Below are positions 8,538 to 16,051 of a stretch of DNA of 40,194 bases, in pieces. The position numbers and the translations under genes were made by a program. The DNA comes from Bacteroidales bacterium (GTDB lineage: Bacteria > Bacteroidota > Bacteroidia > Bacteroidales > Paludibacteraceae): contig JALFZG010000054.1 in the NCBI GenBank assembly GCA_022784645.1, forward strand, positions 1 through 40,194, given 5' to 3'. Position 1 is the stretch's first letter. Each line of letters opens with the position of its first letter. The notes below the pieces were generated by a model. The model was given only the letters and a program-made list of their open reading frames with translations, had not been told where the DNA came from and searched no databases.

Positions 8538-10049
8538 TTACTTTTTACAAATAATTTGCACGATTTTACGCCGCTCGCTTTGCTTCATACCTATTGTCCA
8601 TACGAGGGCAGCGGTGAGTAGCAGGCAGAGGGCAATGCCGCAAAGTCGATGCAAGGGGGCGGTGATGCCGAGCTCGGTATAAGCCCAAAGCACGACAGAC
8701 ATGATGAGGGCGATGATGCCAGGACGCACATACGCCTCGCGAGCATACTGCCATGAGTCAAAGCCCAGCAATCGGCGCATCAGTATCAGTTTGATGACCC
8801 GAGCCAAAGCATCGGCTATGATGAAGAGTAGGAGCAGCGATATGGGAGGGTAGCCAAGGCTATACAGCAGATATCCTAATGGCAAGCACAGCAGCAGCAG
8901 CGCAGACATCTCTATCTTGAACCATTTGATGCGCCCAGAGGCATTGACGAGGTTGTAGATTCCACCGCAGGTGACCGATACACCACCGATGATAATATTG
9001 AAGAAGGTAAACTCCACTGCACCTTCTGGCACTTGTCCAAGCCATACGTGCAACAGGAACTCCAGTTCGATGAGAATAGGAAAGCAAATGAGTTCGAAAA
9101 GCAATATGGTGAAGCGTCCGAGCTTGTTGCACAGATAGGTGTATCGAGGTTTGTCGCCGGCAGCGTAGGCCTGAATGATTTGCGGTGCGGAAGCCGCATC
9201 GAATTTAGTGGAAAAGTCTGCCACATAAGTGTTCACCGTTTTGCTGATTGCGAATGCGCCATTTACCTTTGTACCGAAAAAGGCGTTGATGAGTAAGTCA
9301 GTGCCAGAAGTCCGCGCAACGTATGCCATAGTGGCAAGCATGTTCCAATTATTAAACACGAGCACTTCACGGTATCTATGCCAGCCGCGCACATACTGCA
9401 GGCGAATGGTTTCGTGCCAATACTTATGAGCATAAAGGTGATAAACCGCAAACGTATTGACCGTTGTGAGGCCGTAAATTACAGCATATAAGCGCAAGGC
9501 ATACGGCCCGTCGTAGAGAGAGAGGAGCAAGATACAGCCGAGGCGCACAAAACTGTTGGCTATGTCGAGCGCTGTAAGAAAACCAAAGCGCTCGTGGGCA
9601 CTGAAGAGGCTTTGATAGGGACTGTTGACGATGCCGAGGCATGCAGTGGCAATAGAAATATGATAAACGATAAGCGCATCATCCATTTTCCCGTCTGCAA
9701 TATTCAGTTTATGTCCGATATACCATAATCCGAGGGTTTCTGCCAAGAGAACTACAATGAAAGCGAGAGCGATGTGCAGCAGCAGGCAGATGTTGAACGT
9801 GGCGTTGGGGTTACCCTCGGGGCTACCCATCTCGGTGTTCAGAAAACGTGCTGTGGCTTTCGAGAGCGAACCGCTGATAAAGGTGAACATAGCCAACACA
9901 CCACCTACCACGGTAAATAGCCCGAAATCCGACACACCGAGCACCTCGAGTACAAGGCGTGAAGTATAGAGGCCTATCACCGTCATAGTGAAAAGCCGCA
10001 CATACATATAGACTGAATTTTTGGCGATGCGCCGGTTAGTAGTAGTCAT
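8538..10049 (-). CDS. wzx: Wzx-type lipid-linked oligosaccharide flippase
   Basis: A 503-residue integral membrane protein of the MATE/MOP superfamily with about 12-14 predicted helices. It opens RRIAKNSVYMYVRLFTMTVI and continues LYTSRLVLEVLGVSDFGLF, the polysaccharide-flippase N-terminal signature, with FNIIIGGVSVTCGGIYN later. It should turn undecaprenyl-diphosphate-linked repeat units from the cytoplasmic to the periplasmic leaflet for Wzy. It follows wzc by 33 bp and precedes the GT4 by 18 bp. A second, unrelated-looking flippase is encoded outside the operon at 27596-28873. Confidence 0.88.
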   Translation of the reverse strand: MTTTNRRIAKNSVYMYVRLFTMTVIGLYTSRLVLEVLGVSDFGLFTVVGGVLAMFTFISGSLSKATARFLNTEMGSPEGNPNATFNICLLLHIALAFIVVLLAETLGLWYIGHKLNIADGKMDDALIVYHISIATACLGIVNSPYQSLFSAHERFGFLTALDIANSFVRLGCILLLSLYDGPYALRLYAVIYGLTTVNTFAVYHLYAHKYWHETIRLQYVRGWHRYREVLVFNNWNMLATMAYVARTSGTDLLINAFFGTKVNGAFAISKTVNTYVADFSTKFDAASAPQIIQAYAAGDKPRYTYLCNKLGRFTILLFELICFPILIELEFLLHVWLGQVPEGAVEFTFFNIIIGGVSVTCGGIYNLVNASGRIKWFKIEMSALLLLCLPLGYLLYSLGYPPISLLLLFIIADALARVIKLILMRRLLGFDSWQYAREAYVRPGIIALIMSVVLWAYTELGITAPLHRLCGIALCLLLTAALVWTIGMKQSERRKIVQIICKK

Positions 10050-10082
10050 GAAAGCAGGTTTAATCTTTATTTTGGGGTCAAA

Positions 10083-12206
10083 CTACGACTTCCAATATGA
10101 ATTGCAGTTGCTGAAATGGTAGCCATAGCGGAAGTCCAGATTAGAGGCATTGAGGATTACAGAGAGGTGCTTATATCGCCCGTTTGCCACATCCGATTCC
10201 AGTTTGGGTAGACGATTGCGAGCAAAAGTTCCTGCCCGTATGATGAAGAGCGTCATGTCAGCATAAGATTTGATAATGTCAACATCGGCGAGGATTGACG
10301 CCGGAGGGCAGTCAATCAATACGAAATCGTATTGCCCTCGCACCCTCGCAATAAGCTGCTCAAGGCGCTTACTAGAGAGGAGCTCCGTGGGGTTCGTTGG
10401 TATCGTGCCCACAGGCAAGATGTGGAGGTTAGGATATTCTTCCGACTGCACGATGAGCTCGCTAAAGTTGTCATGCTTTCCGCCGAGGTAGTCAGCAAGT
10501 CCTGCGGAATGGGCGCCAAACGTGCGGGAGGTCGTGGCATGGCGCATATCTCCGTCAATGAGCAGCACGTTACGCTCTTTGATTGCCAAAGCAATGGCTA
10601 CGTTGATGGAGATGAAGCTCTTGCCGGTACCGGAATCGTCAGAGGTGACAATATATACATTGTTTGCTTGCCCCTTGCCGGTACCAAACTCCAGGTTGGT
10701 GCGGATGATGCGAAAAGCTTCGTTGATGAGGTTTTGATTGCCTGGGTGTACCACAACCATGTCGGTTGACTCTTGCCGCTTGTTTTGGCGCGCGAACACA
10801 GCTAACCATCTCTGCCACCTTCCCTGCGGATGGAAGTGGAAGAAAGGTACTTCACCGATAACAGGGAGTGCGGTCTTGTTCTCTATATCGTAGCGATTGC
10901 GCACGGTAGTGTTTAGGCTTTCCTTCACAAAGAGCACTGTCACGGGCATCACAAGGGCTATGAGCACTGCTACGAAAATCACCATCCGCTTATTCGGCGA
11001 GGTGGGCTGGTCGCTGCCATGGGGCATGTCGATGAGCTGCGTGTTGAAAGAGGTATAGGATTTTTGGATCTCGTTCTCCTCTTTCTTTTGCAGCAAATAG
11101 AGGTAGAGGCTTTCCTTTACCTTTTGTTCGCGTTCGACTGACAGGAGGTGCTTGGCCTGCTCGGGGGTGGAAGAGAGCTTGCTGCTTGCCGTGCCGTTGA
11201 AATCATGAAGAGATTGAAGTTGAATGTCAATAGTCTTGATTTGATTGGTGATGGTGGCAAATATATTCTTGCGCACGTCTTCCAGTTCTGCTTCTTGCTT
11301 GATGATAAGAGGGTTTTGCGTAGATGTGCCGTGGAGGTTGCTCTTGAGCTGTATGAGCATCGAGTTATACAGGTTGATTTGCGTTTCCGCCACCGCGTTG
11401 TTGATGCCTGAGTTAGTGGGCAACAATTGGTTATGCATGGATTTATCACGAAGAATGTCGAGAATATACTCCGCCATCGCTTTCTGATTGGTAAGGCGCA
11501 ATAATTCCGCATTGGATTGGCTTTGTTGTTGCAGGTAAATTTCGCTCACCTGCTCGATACTCGTGATATTATTGCGCATTTTGAAAACGGAGATACTGTC
11601 ATCCACGTTCCCCAGTTCTTTTTCCAAGAGCGTAAGCCGTTCTTGAATAAAGTGTAATGCGTTGGTGGTAACGAGTTGCTTATCGGCCACCCATTGCTCG
11701 TTGTACACCTGCACTGCCATGTTCAGCACGCGCTCAGCAGTGACGGGTGAGGGGTCTGTATACGTGATATTAATGATCGTTGACTTGTCGTTCTCAACCT
11801 TAGTTTTCAGTCTGTTGCGCACAGCTTCGGCTTTGCGTAGGGCTGCAGTGTCAGAAGTGCATTCTTTAGGGAAAAGGCGTCGGCACACTTCCGTGAGAAC
11901 ACGCAGTGAGGTGAGCTCGCGCTGCACGTTGGCCACGTTGGTGCTCTGCTGCATGAGGCCGATGCTGTTGAATTCTTCATCCGACGTGATTTTCACCGCG
12001 CTCTTACCCATTTGTTCCTGCTTGACGAGCACAGTGGCCTTGCGGGTATAGAGGGGCGGTGTGACGATAAGGTAGCAAACAGCTATACCGAGGCAGAGGC
12101 AAAGCGAGAAGACGAACCAACGGCGGTGGGCGATACAGATGCGCCACAGGTCGGTAAGTGTCATGAAGTCTTCTGCACTGGACTGACGGTTATTTGGTGC
12201 GTTCAT
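10083..12206 (-). CDS. wzc: Wzc-type chain-length regulator with BY-kinase domain
   Basis: A 707-residue co-polymerase. Segments in order: Wzz domain with membrane helix at about 31-51; a periplasmic coiled-coil region (about 180-370); a second helix at about 408-428; then a cytosolic bacterial tyrosine kinase with Walker A SGTGKS (about 525-530), Walker A' LLIDGD (548-553) and Walker B VLIDCPP (628-634). Such proteins set polymer length and couple Wzy polymerisation to export through Wza. The C-terminal tail is unusual: it carries only Tyr694, Tyr696 and Tyr704, whereas BY-kinases generally end in a denser tyrosine cluster that cycles between phosphorylated states. It is the second gene of the operon, 37 bp after wza. 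Confidence 0.9.
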   Translation of the reverse strand: MNAPNNRQSSAEDFMTLTDLWRICIAHRRWFVFSLCLCLGIAVCYLIVTPPLYTRKATVLVKQEQMGKSAVKITSDEEFNSIGLMQQSTNVANVQRELTSLRVLTEVCRRLFPKECTSDTAALRKAEAVRNRLKTKVENDKSTIINITYTDPSPVTAERVLNMAVQVYNEQWVADKQLVTTNALHFIQERLTLLEKELGNVDDSISVFKMRNNITSIEQVSEIYLQQQSQSNAELLRLTNQKAMAEYILDILRDKSMHNQLLPTNSGINNAVAETQINLYNSMLIQLKSNLHGTSTQNPLIIKQEAELEDVRKNIFATITNQIKTIDIQLQSLHDFNGTASSKLSSTPEQAKHLLSVEREQKVKESLYLYLLQKKEENEIQKSYTSFNTQLIDMPHGSDQPTSPNKRMVIFVAVLIALVMPVTVLFVKESLNTTVRNRYDIENKTALPVIGEVPFFHFHPQGRWQRWLAVFARQNKRQESTDMVVVHPGNQNLINEAFRIIRTNLEFGTGKGQANNVYIVTSDDSGTGKSFISINVAIALAIKERNVLLIDGDMRHATTSRTFGAHSAGLADYLGGKHDNFSELIVQSEEYPNLHILPVGTIPTNPTELLSSKRLEQLIARVRGQYDFVLIDCPPASILADVDIIKSYADMTLFIIRAGTFARNRLPKLESDVANGRYKHLSVILNASNLDFRYGYHFSNCNSYWKS

Positions 12207-12243
12207 ACGCTATGTTTTTTAACGAATATGTGGGTGGATGATA

Positions 12244-13077
12244 CTATTTAATCACCAACGATGTGATGGTGGTAAGGAGCGAGGCAATGGATATCCAAAT
12301 AGCGGGTGTAGCAAAGGTGTTGCCCACCGATAGTGACTCGCGCTTACGCTTGTTGTTGGGCGCAACATACACAAGGTCGTTTTGCTGAAGGTAATACGCT
12401 GGCGATGCCAAAAGGGTCTGCATGTTGGTCAAATCTACGTAATACACCTGGTTCACACCATCGACCTGACGACACACCATCACGTCTTCACGGCGACCGT
12501 TGATTGTCAGATCGCCAGCACTTGCTATGGCATCAATGATGGTAAAGTGATCTTTGGTCACGTTGATGCGTCCAGCACGATTCACCTCACCGAGCACGTT
12601 TATTCCGATATTGAGGTACTCCACGGTAACGATGGGATTATCCACCAGTTTGCGGTCAGAGAGGCGATCCTGTATGTATTGGGCCAATTCTTTGCGGGTC
12701 ATGCCTGCCACAGAGAGCTTGCCGAGCACTGGAAAATCAATGGTGCCTTGACTGTCTACTGTGTAGGCAATGGGTTGGTTGTTCGAGTAGCTGCCACCAG
12801 CAGTTGTGACGGGAGCAACAGCCGAACCGAGTGTATGCGATAAGTTGCTGCGAACGGTCAGCGTGAACTGCTGGTCGAGCATGGGATTCTGGCTGTTTAC
12901 CACGATGTTAATTTTATCTTCAGGACGCAGTCTGAATTGCTCCACGGCATTTACAGCCATGTTGTTGAGCGCGGCGGCATCTTGGAAATATGTAATATTC
13001 TTCGGCACCTGGCACCCAACTAACAGCATGACGGTTATTGCGCAGAGGGCGGCACGATGAAATAATCTCTTCAACAT
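12244..13077 (-). CDS. wza: Wza-type outer-membrane polysaccharide export lipoprotein
   Basis: A 277-residue lipoprotein: the signal peptide ends in the lipobox LVGC with Cys22. The polysaccharide export domain follows (RLRPEDKINIVVNSQNP, about 49-65; YTVDSQGTIDFPVLGKLSVA, about 109-128) and then an SLBB-type domain (VLGEVNRAGRINVTKDHFTI). A C-terminal hydrophobic segment (AIWISIASLLTTITSLVI) may insert into the outer membrane. It forms the export channel acting with Wzc. It is the first gene of the operon; its transcript must pass the terminator at 13157-13195, about 80 nt before the start codon. Confidence 0.9.
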   Translation of the reverse strand: MLKRLFHRAALCAITVMLLVGCQVPKNITYFQDAAALNNMAVNAVEQFRLRPEDKINIVVNSQNPMLDQQFTLTVRSNLSHTLGSAVAPVTTAGGSYSNNQPIAYTVDSQGTIDFPVLGKLSVAGMTRKELAQYIQDRLSDRKLVDNPIVTVEYLNIGINVLGEVNRAGRINVTKDHFTIIDAIASAGDLTINGRREDVMVCRQVDGVNQVYYVDLTNMQTLLASPAYYLQQNDLVYVAPNNKRKRESLSVGNTFATPAIWISIASLLTTITSLVIK

Positions 13078-13583
13078 TTTGCTATGGTTTGTATCATGAT
13101 TATCCGTTCCTAATCGGTAACCTTACTTTGCTCTATACAGAACATCGCTATTGACACAAAAAAAGCGTGGAACTCATTCTTTCATCAGTTCCACGAATCG
13201 AGGCCTTCGCATTGCCTTACTATATAGAACCGACAACGCGAAGTCCACGCCGAATATGTATATACTGCACCATTTAAATATACGCGAATATACGCGTGCA
13301 CACACGCACATATACAAGAAAGTGCAGGGTACAACATACCCCGTAAACATTCATCGTTGCTGAGTTCTGATATAGTAATCTGAAAGTTGCGAAGTTTCGA
13401 CTCGTCAGAACAGAGCGCTTTATGAACGCTTTTACTATGTCTTGTAGGTTATCCTACTTGTCCCGCTTTAGGTTAAATGAGAGCGACACTTCCCTCCCAC
13501 CCTCAGCGTGGACTCTCACGGTTTTACATCTCGTGAGCGATGCGACTCAGAATAGCCCACAAAGGAGGTGACATTCCAAAATC
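13078..13583 (-). promoter_or_regulatory. Long structured leader RNA of the polysaccharide operon
   Basis: About 500 nt of transcribed, apparently untranslated RNA between the promoter and wza. By eye it has many hairpins: CTCACG/CGTGAG near the 5' end, GTAGG-ATAA-CCTAC (13444-13457), AGCG/CGCT, TTCTGA/TCAGAA, CGAA/TTCG and a GCGTG/CACGC stem, ending in an intrinsic terminator. No known riboswitch core was recognised. A 26-codon open frame (start 13354, stop 13274-13276) could be a leader peptide, but nothing else supports it. The arrangement is like the leaders of Bacteroides capsule operons, which need a NusG-like UpxY antiterminator; no upxY gene is visible here. Confidence 0.6.
13157..13195 (-). 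terminator. Intrinsic terminator inside the capsule leader (attenuator)
   Basis: On the minus strand a perfect 9-bp stem (CGTGGAACT / AGTTCCACG) with a 12-nt loop is followed by C and seven T residues. It lies about 390 nt after the promoter and about 80 nt before the wza start codon, so default transcription would stop before the operon. Confidence 0.85.
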
Positions 13584-13587
13584 GACC

Positions 13588-13619
13588 GCAAAGGTACAAA
13601 GATTTTTTTATAAAACAAA
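13588..13619 (-). promoter_or_regulatory. Polysaccharide operon promoter
   Basis: On the minus strand: TTTG (13616-13619), 19 bp, then TACCTTTGC (13588-13596). This is an exact match to the Bacteroidota sigma-ABfr consensus TTTG-N19-TAnnTTTG. The surroundings are A/T-rich. Transcription should start near 13580-13584. Confidence 0.85.
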
Positions 13620-13816
13620 AAATAATTAAAAAAAAATAATAAAAAATCAAAGTTATTATCTAATAACGCATATTTTCCCCGTGAAATAACTGCCCTTTGG
13701 CAAAGGAATGTGACTTTGTTTTGCGGGACAAGCGAAACGGCACTATCGGTAACTATCTGGCATTTTCGGCAATAAACAGCCTTAAGCGGCATTATTCGTC
13801 ACGGGCCAGACACAGT

Positions 13817-14048
13817 TTCTCCGTTCCACCTCCGTTCATTCTCCGTTCATTCTCCGTTCTACTCTCGTTCGATATTCGTTCTACATTCGTTTGTTCTCCG
13901 TTATTTCTCCGTTCCACAACGGAAACAAACGGAAAATAACGGAAAAAAACGGAGAGCAAACGACTCCGAAGCGAAGAAGAAGCGAAGAAGAAGCAAACTT
14001 GCGGCGAATTTACAGCGAACTTGCGGCGAACTAGCGGCGAATTTGCAA
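13817..14048. repeat. 11-bp helically phased repeat array
   Basis: Non-coding. CGTT occurs at 13822, 13833, 13844, 13855, 13866, 13877, 13888, 13899 and 13910, exactly every 11 bp (consensus TTCTCCGTTCA, nine units). The motif then switches strand: AACG with its CG at 13920, 13930, 13940, 13950 and 13961 (10-11 bp). It continues as GCGAA units with CG at 13972, 13983, (CA at 13994), 14005, 14016, 14027 and 14038, again every 11 bp. The period is not a multiple of 3 and no credible gene overlaps. It lies about 225-460 bp upstream of the capsule transcription start. Confidence 0.9.
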
Positions 14049-14086
14049 GCAGCAAGGTGTCTTATAGGAGGTGGATTTTTCGCAAA

Positions 14087-14116
14087 GTCTGCATGCGTCT
14101 GCATGCGTCTGCAATA
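14087..14116. repeat. 10-bp tandem repeat GTCTGCATGC
   Basis: Two exact tandem copies of GTCTGCATGC and a third GTCTGCAATA, lying 40 bp beyond the 11-bp array. Each unit contains the palindrome GCATGC or part of it. The rest of 14117-14203 holds nothing recognisable. Confidence 0.8.
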
Positions 14117-14203
14117 AGTATGCAACCGGTCTATCAAAACAGCGAGGATAAGCCCCACTCGGCATGCCCAAAGAGTGAGGCAACTACCTATTCTACAGGG
14201 AGG

Positions 14204-15184
14204 TTACCAGATGCGGGTGAAGCAGCACTTGAGGAAACGACAGAGGTAGTCCTGCCAGTTGGTCCAAGTATGGCCGCCAGCAGACTCATAATAGAGGTAC
14301 TCGATATGATTCCGTTCGAGCCACTTGCGGTAGTCCTGGAGCTGATCGTAGAGGAAATCATCTCTGCCAATGGCAATCCAATACATGGGCGGCATCTGTC
14401 CTAAATAACGCATATCCTCCATCCAATGGGCATAGGCGGGTGAGCTATACGGCAGCTGCTCATCGAACCCAACCGTTCGATAGGGCGACTTGGGATCGGG
14501 CTTCGTCTTACCACCCACGAGATCGGTAGTCTCACGAGGCAGAATAACCGGCGAAAAAAGGCCGATATAATCAAACGAACTCATCAGATAATGGCTCACA
14601 TGCATGGTATGGAATCCGCCCATCGAGAGGCCCGCAATCGCACGATGCTTCTCGCGCGTATCAATAAAATACTTACGCTCTACCTGGGTCATGAATTCCG
14701 GGAAATGTTCTTCCCAATACCCCGACATCTCATAGGCTTGCTCCTGCTCGCGCGTGAGTTTCTTCCAATGGTGCTGCCCATCCTCTACCGAAAACGGTTG
14801 ACCATCGGGCGTCACGTTGGGAGCGGCCATCAAGGCTCTGCGTTCCTCCAATGGGATACTGCCCAGGAAATTATCGGGCATCACGATAATCATCTCCGCA
14901 ATCATATCCTCTCGATGGAGCGAATCCATCCAATGGAGGAGCCTGCCGGAGGTGCTCCAGTCGTTTTCAGAACCGAACATCCCATGCTGTAGATAGAGCA
15001 CGGGGAACCCCCTGCGAGAGCCATCGTGAGCACGCTCAGCATAGTTATGCGGGAGATAAACAACACACGGCACTTCGAGGATGGTGTCGCGAACAAGAGT
15101 CCCCACTTGCGGGGCAGCAAAAGCGGTGATGCAAACGTTTGCAAACACCAGCAAAACAGCTAATTTGGAAAGTATGCGCTTCAT
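14204..15184 (-). CDS. Secreted CE1-like esterase (alpha/beta hydrolase)
   Basis: A 326-residue protein with a Sec signal peptide (MKRILSKLAVLLVFANVCITAFAA). It belongs to the esterase D/feruloyl esterase (CE1) fold. The nucleophile elbow is GLSMGG with Ser187, the acid is probably Asp in GRDDFLYDQ, and the histidine lies in SAGGHTWTNW. The HGMFGSENDW segment gives the oxyanion-hole region. Likely periplasmic or exported, removing acyl groups (acetyl, feruloyl or similar) from polysaccharides; substrate not determinable. The start at 15184 is chosen because the signal peptide begins there and a promoter box lies at 15203-15211; an ATG at 15217 is upstream of that promoter. It is a single gene, convergent with nothing and divergent from the mce-mmd operon. 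Confidence 0.85.
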   Translation of the reverse strand: MKRILSKLAVLLVFANVCITAFAAPQVGTLVRDTILEVPCVVYLPHNYAERAHDGSRRGFPVLYLQHGMFGSENDWSTSGRLLHWMDSLHREDMIAEMIIVMPDNFLGSIPLEERRALMAAPNVTPDGQPFSVEDGQHHWKKLTREQEQAYEMSGYWEEHFPEFMTQVERKYFIDTREKHRAIAGLSMGGFHTMHVSHYLMSSFDYIGLFSPVILPRETTDLVGGKTKPDPKSPYRTVGFDEQLPYSSPAYAHWMEDMRYLGQMPPMYWIAIGRDDFLYDQLQDYRKWLERNHIEYLYYESAGGHTWTNWQDYLCRFLKCCFTRIW

Positions 15185-15202
15185 GATAGTTTGAATTTTT
15201 CT

Positions 15203-15234
15203 GCAAAGGTACAACAAATAATTGGAATAGCCAA
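15203..15234 (-). promoter_or_regulatory. Esterase promoter with TTGG-N5-CCAA element
   Basis: The minus strand carries TTTGG, then TATTCCAATTATTTGTTG, then TACCTTTGC (15203-15211). The spacer begins with an inverted repeat TTGGCTATTCCAA (15222-15234). The same 13-bp element, with one base changed in the loop, sits at the same place in the promoter of the cobalamin-riboswitch gene (25250-25262). Confidence 0.75.
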
Positions 15235-15289
15235 ATTTTCTGCAAAAAAGAGCCTTACGAATCTGCGGATTTGTCCGTTTTGCACTAAA

Positions 15290-15308
15290 GGTGGGTTCTA
15301 AAAATTCG
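15290..15308 (+). repeat. MITE-like repeat, copy D (left end only)
   Basis: GGTGGGTTCTAAAAATTCG matches the left end of copy C, then similarity stops; it is preceded by TAAA. It is intergenic between the esterase and mce. Nothing else recognisable lies in 15235-15390. Confidence 0.6.
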
Positions 15309-15391
15309 AAAAAAAGCCTGCGCTGTACTCGATTTTTTTGACCGCACCGCCGCTCTCTTCACGTGCAGAACTAAAATAAATCGTTTTTTTC

Positions 15392-15423
15392 TTGCGTATG
15401 TGCGGAAAAAAGCGTACCTTTGC
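15392..15423 (+). promoter_or_regulatory. Promoter of the mce-mmd operon
   Basis: TTGC (15392-15395), 19 bp, TACCTTTGC (15415-15423), a good Bacteroidota promoter. It leaves a leader of about 145 nt, A/T-rich, ahead of the mce start codon. Confidence 0.8.
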
Positions 15424-15517
15424 AGCGATTTTGCATTCTTGCGAAATCAGCATGAATGAATAATCCTATTCATAAATGAATAAAACACATAAAATACAGC
15501 ATAAACGCATATAATTC

Positions 15518-15562
15518 AACATAAATTACTAACTTTATACAACATAATTTACTAACTTTATA
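15518..15562 (+). repeat. Direct repeat in the mce leader
   Basis: Two 22-bp copies, starting AACATAA and ending TTACTAACTTTATA, differ at one base and are spaced 23 bp apart. The second ends 12 nt before the mce ATG. They may influence translation of the A/U-rich leader; no Shine-Dalgarno sequence is present. Confidence 0.75.
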
Positions 15563-15574
15563 AATTTTACCATT

Positions 15575-15988
15575 ATGAATCCAACTCACATTGAGCATCT
15601 TGGTATCGCCGTAACCTCATTAGAGGAGGCAATGCCGTTTTTCGAGTTTTTGACGGGCCAAAAATGCTACTCCATCGAAGAGGTAGCCGACCAGAAAGTT
15701 AAGACCGCTTTCTTCAAAGTAGGCGAAGTAAAAATCGAACTTCTTGAGGCTACGAGTCCAGACTCTTCGATTGCCAAGTTCATTGAGAAGAACGGTGGCC
15801 GCGGTGGTGTTCACCACGTAGCTTTCAACGTAGAGAGCGTAGAAGAGGCCCTCAAGGAAGCAGAAGCAGCCGGCATCCAGCTCATCGACAAGTGCCCGCG
15901 TCCGGGTGCTGAGCATCTGATGATTGCGTTCCTCCATCCGAAATCCACCAAGGGTATCCTCACCGAACTCTGCGAACAACCTAAGTAA
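15575..15988 (+). CDS. mce: Methylmalonyl-CoA epimerase
   Basis: A 137-residue VOC-fold protein that interconverts (2R)- and (2S)-methylmalonyl-CoA, the step between adenosylcobalamin-dependent methylmalonyl-CoA mutase and the decarboxylase encoded next. Sequence marks are IEHLGIAV (His8), the GGVHHVAFNV segment (His80-His81) and ILTELCE (Glu131), which supply the metal ligands of the family. Length and motif order match known epimerases. It leads the operon, 63 bp before mmdA, with a hairpin in the gap. Heavy use of a few codons suggests strong expression. Confidence 0.95.
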   Translation: MNPTHIEHLGIAVTSLEEAMPFFEFLTGQKCYSIEEVADQKVKTAFFKVGEVKIELLEATSPDSSIAKFIEKNGGRGGVHHVAFNVESVEEALKEAEAAGIQLIDKCPRPGAEHLMIAFLHPKSTKGILTELCEQPK

Positions 15989-16000
15989 TTTTTAATTGAA

Positions 16001-16036
16001 GAACAAGTCAAGCTCAGCATTTGGGCTTGACTGTTC
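16001..16036 (+). other. Intercistronic hairpin between mce and mmdA
   Basis: GAAC-A-AGTCAAGC pairs with GCTTGACT-G-TTC across a 10-11 nt loop. There is no T-run after it, so it is more likely an mRNA stabilising or processing element than a terminator. Confidence 0.7.
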
Positions 16037-16051
16037 GTAACAGACTATAAT

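Noticed and set aside
13394..13408. Minus-strand CTGACGAGTCGAAAC looks like a hammerhead ribozyme core
   Set aside because: The three bases between CTGACGA and GAAAC cannot form stem II, and no matching stems I and III with a cleavage site were found. Treated as chance.
13561..13571. Minus-strand TCACCTCCTTT near the capsule transcript 5' end resembles the 16S rRNA 3' tail
   Set aside because: No other 16S sequence is nearby, and the match is only about ten bases.
13078..13690. Possible tmRNA, RNase P, SRP or 6S RNA gene in the capsule leader region
   Set aside because: None of the signature segments of those RNAs could be found; the promoter-leader-terminator order fits an mRNA leader.
13792..14055. 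Open frames across the 11-bp array on both strands
   Set aside because: The period is not a multiple of three, the translations are low-complexity Phe/Arg/Ser strings, and no start context or relatives are apparent.
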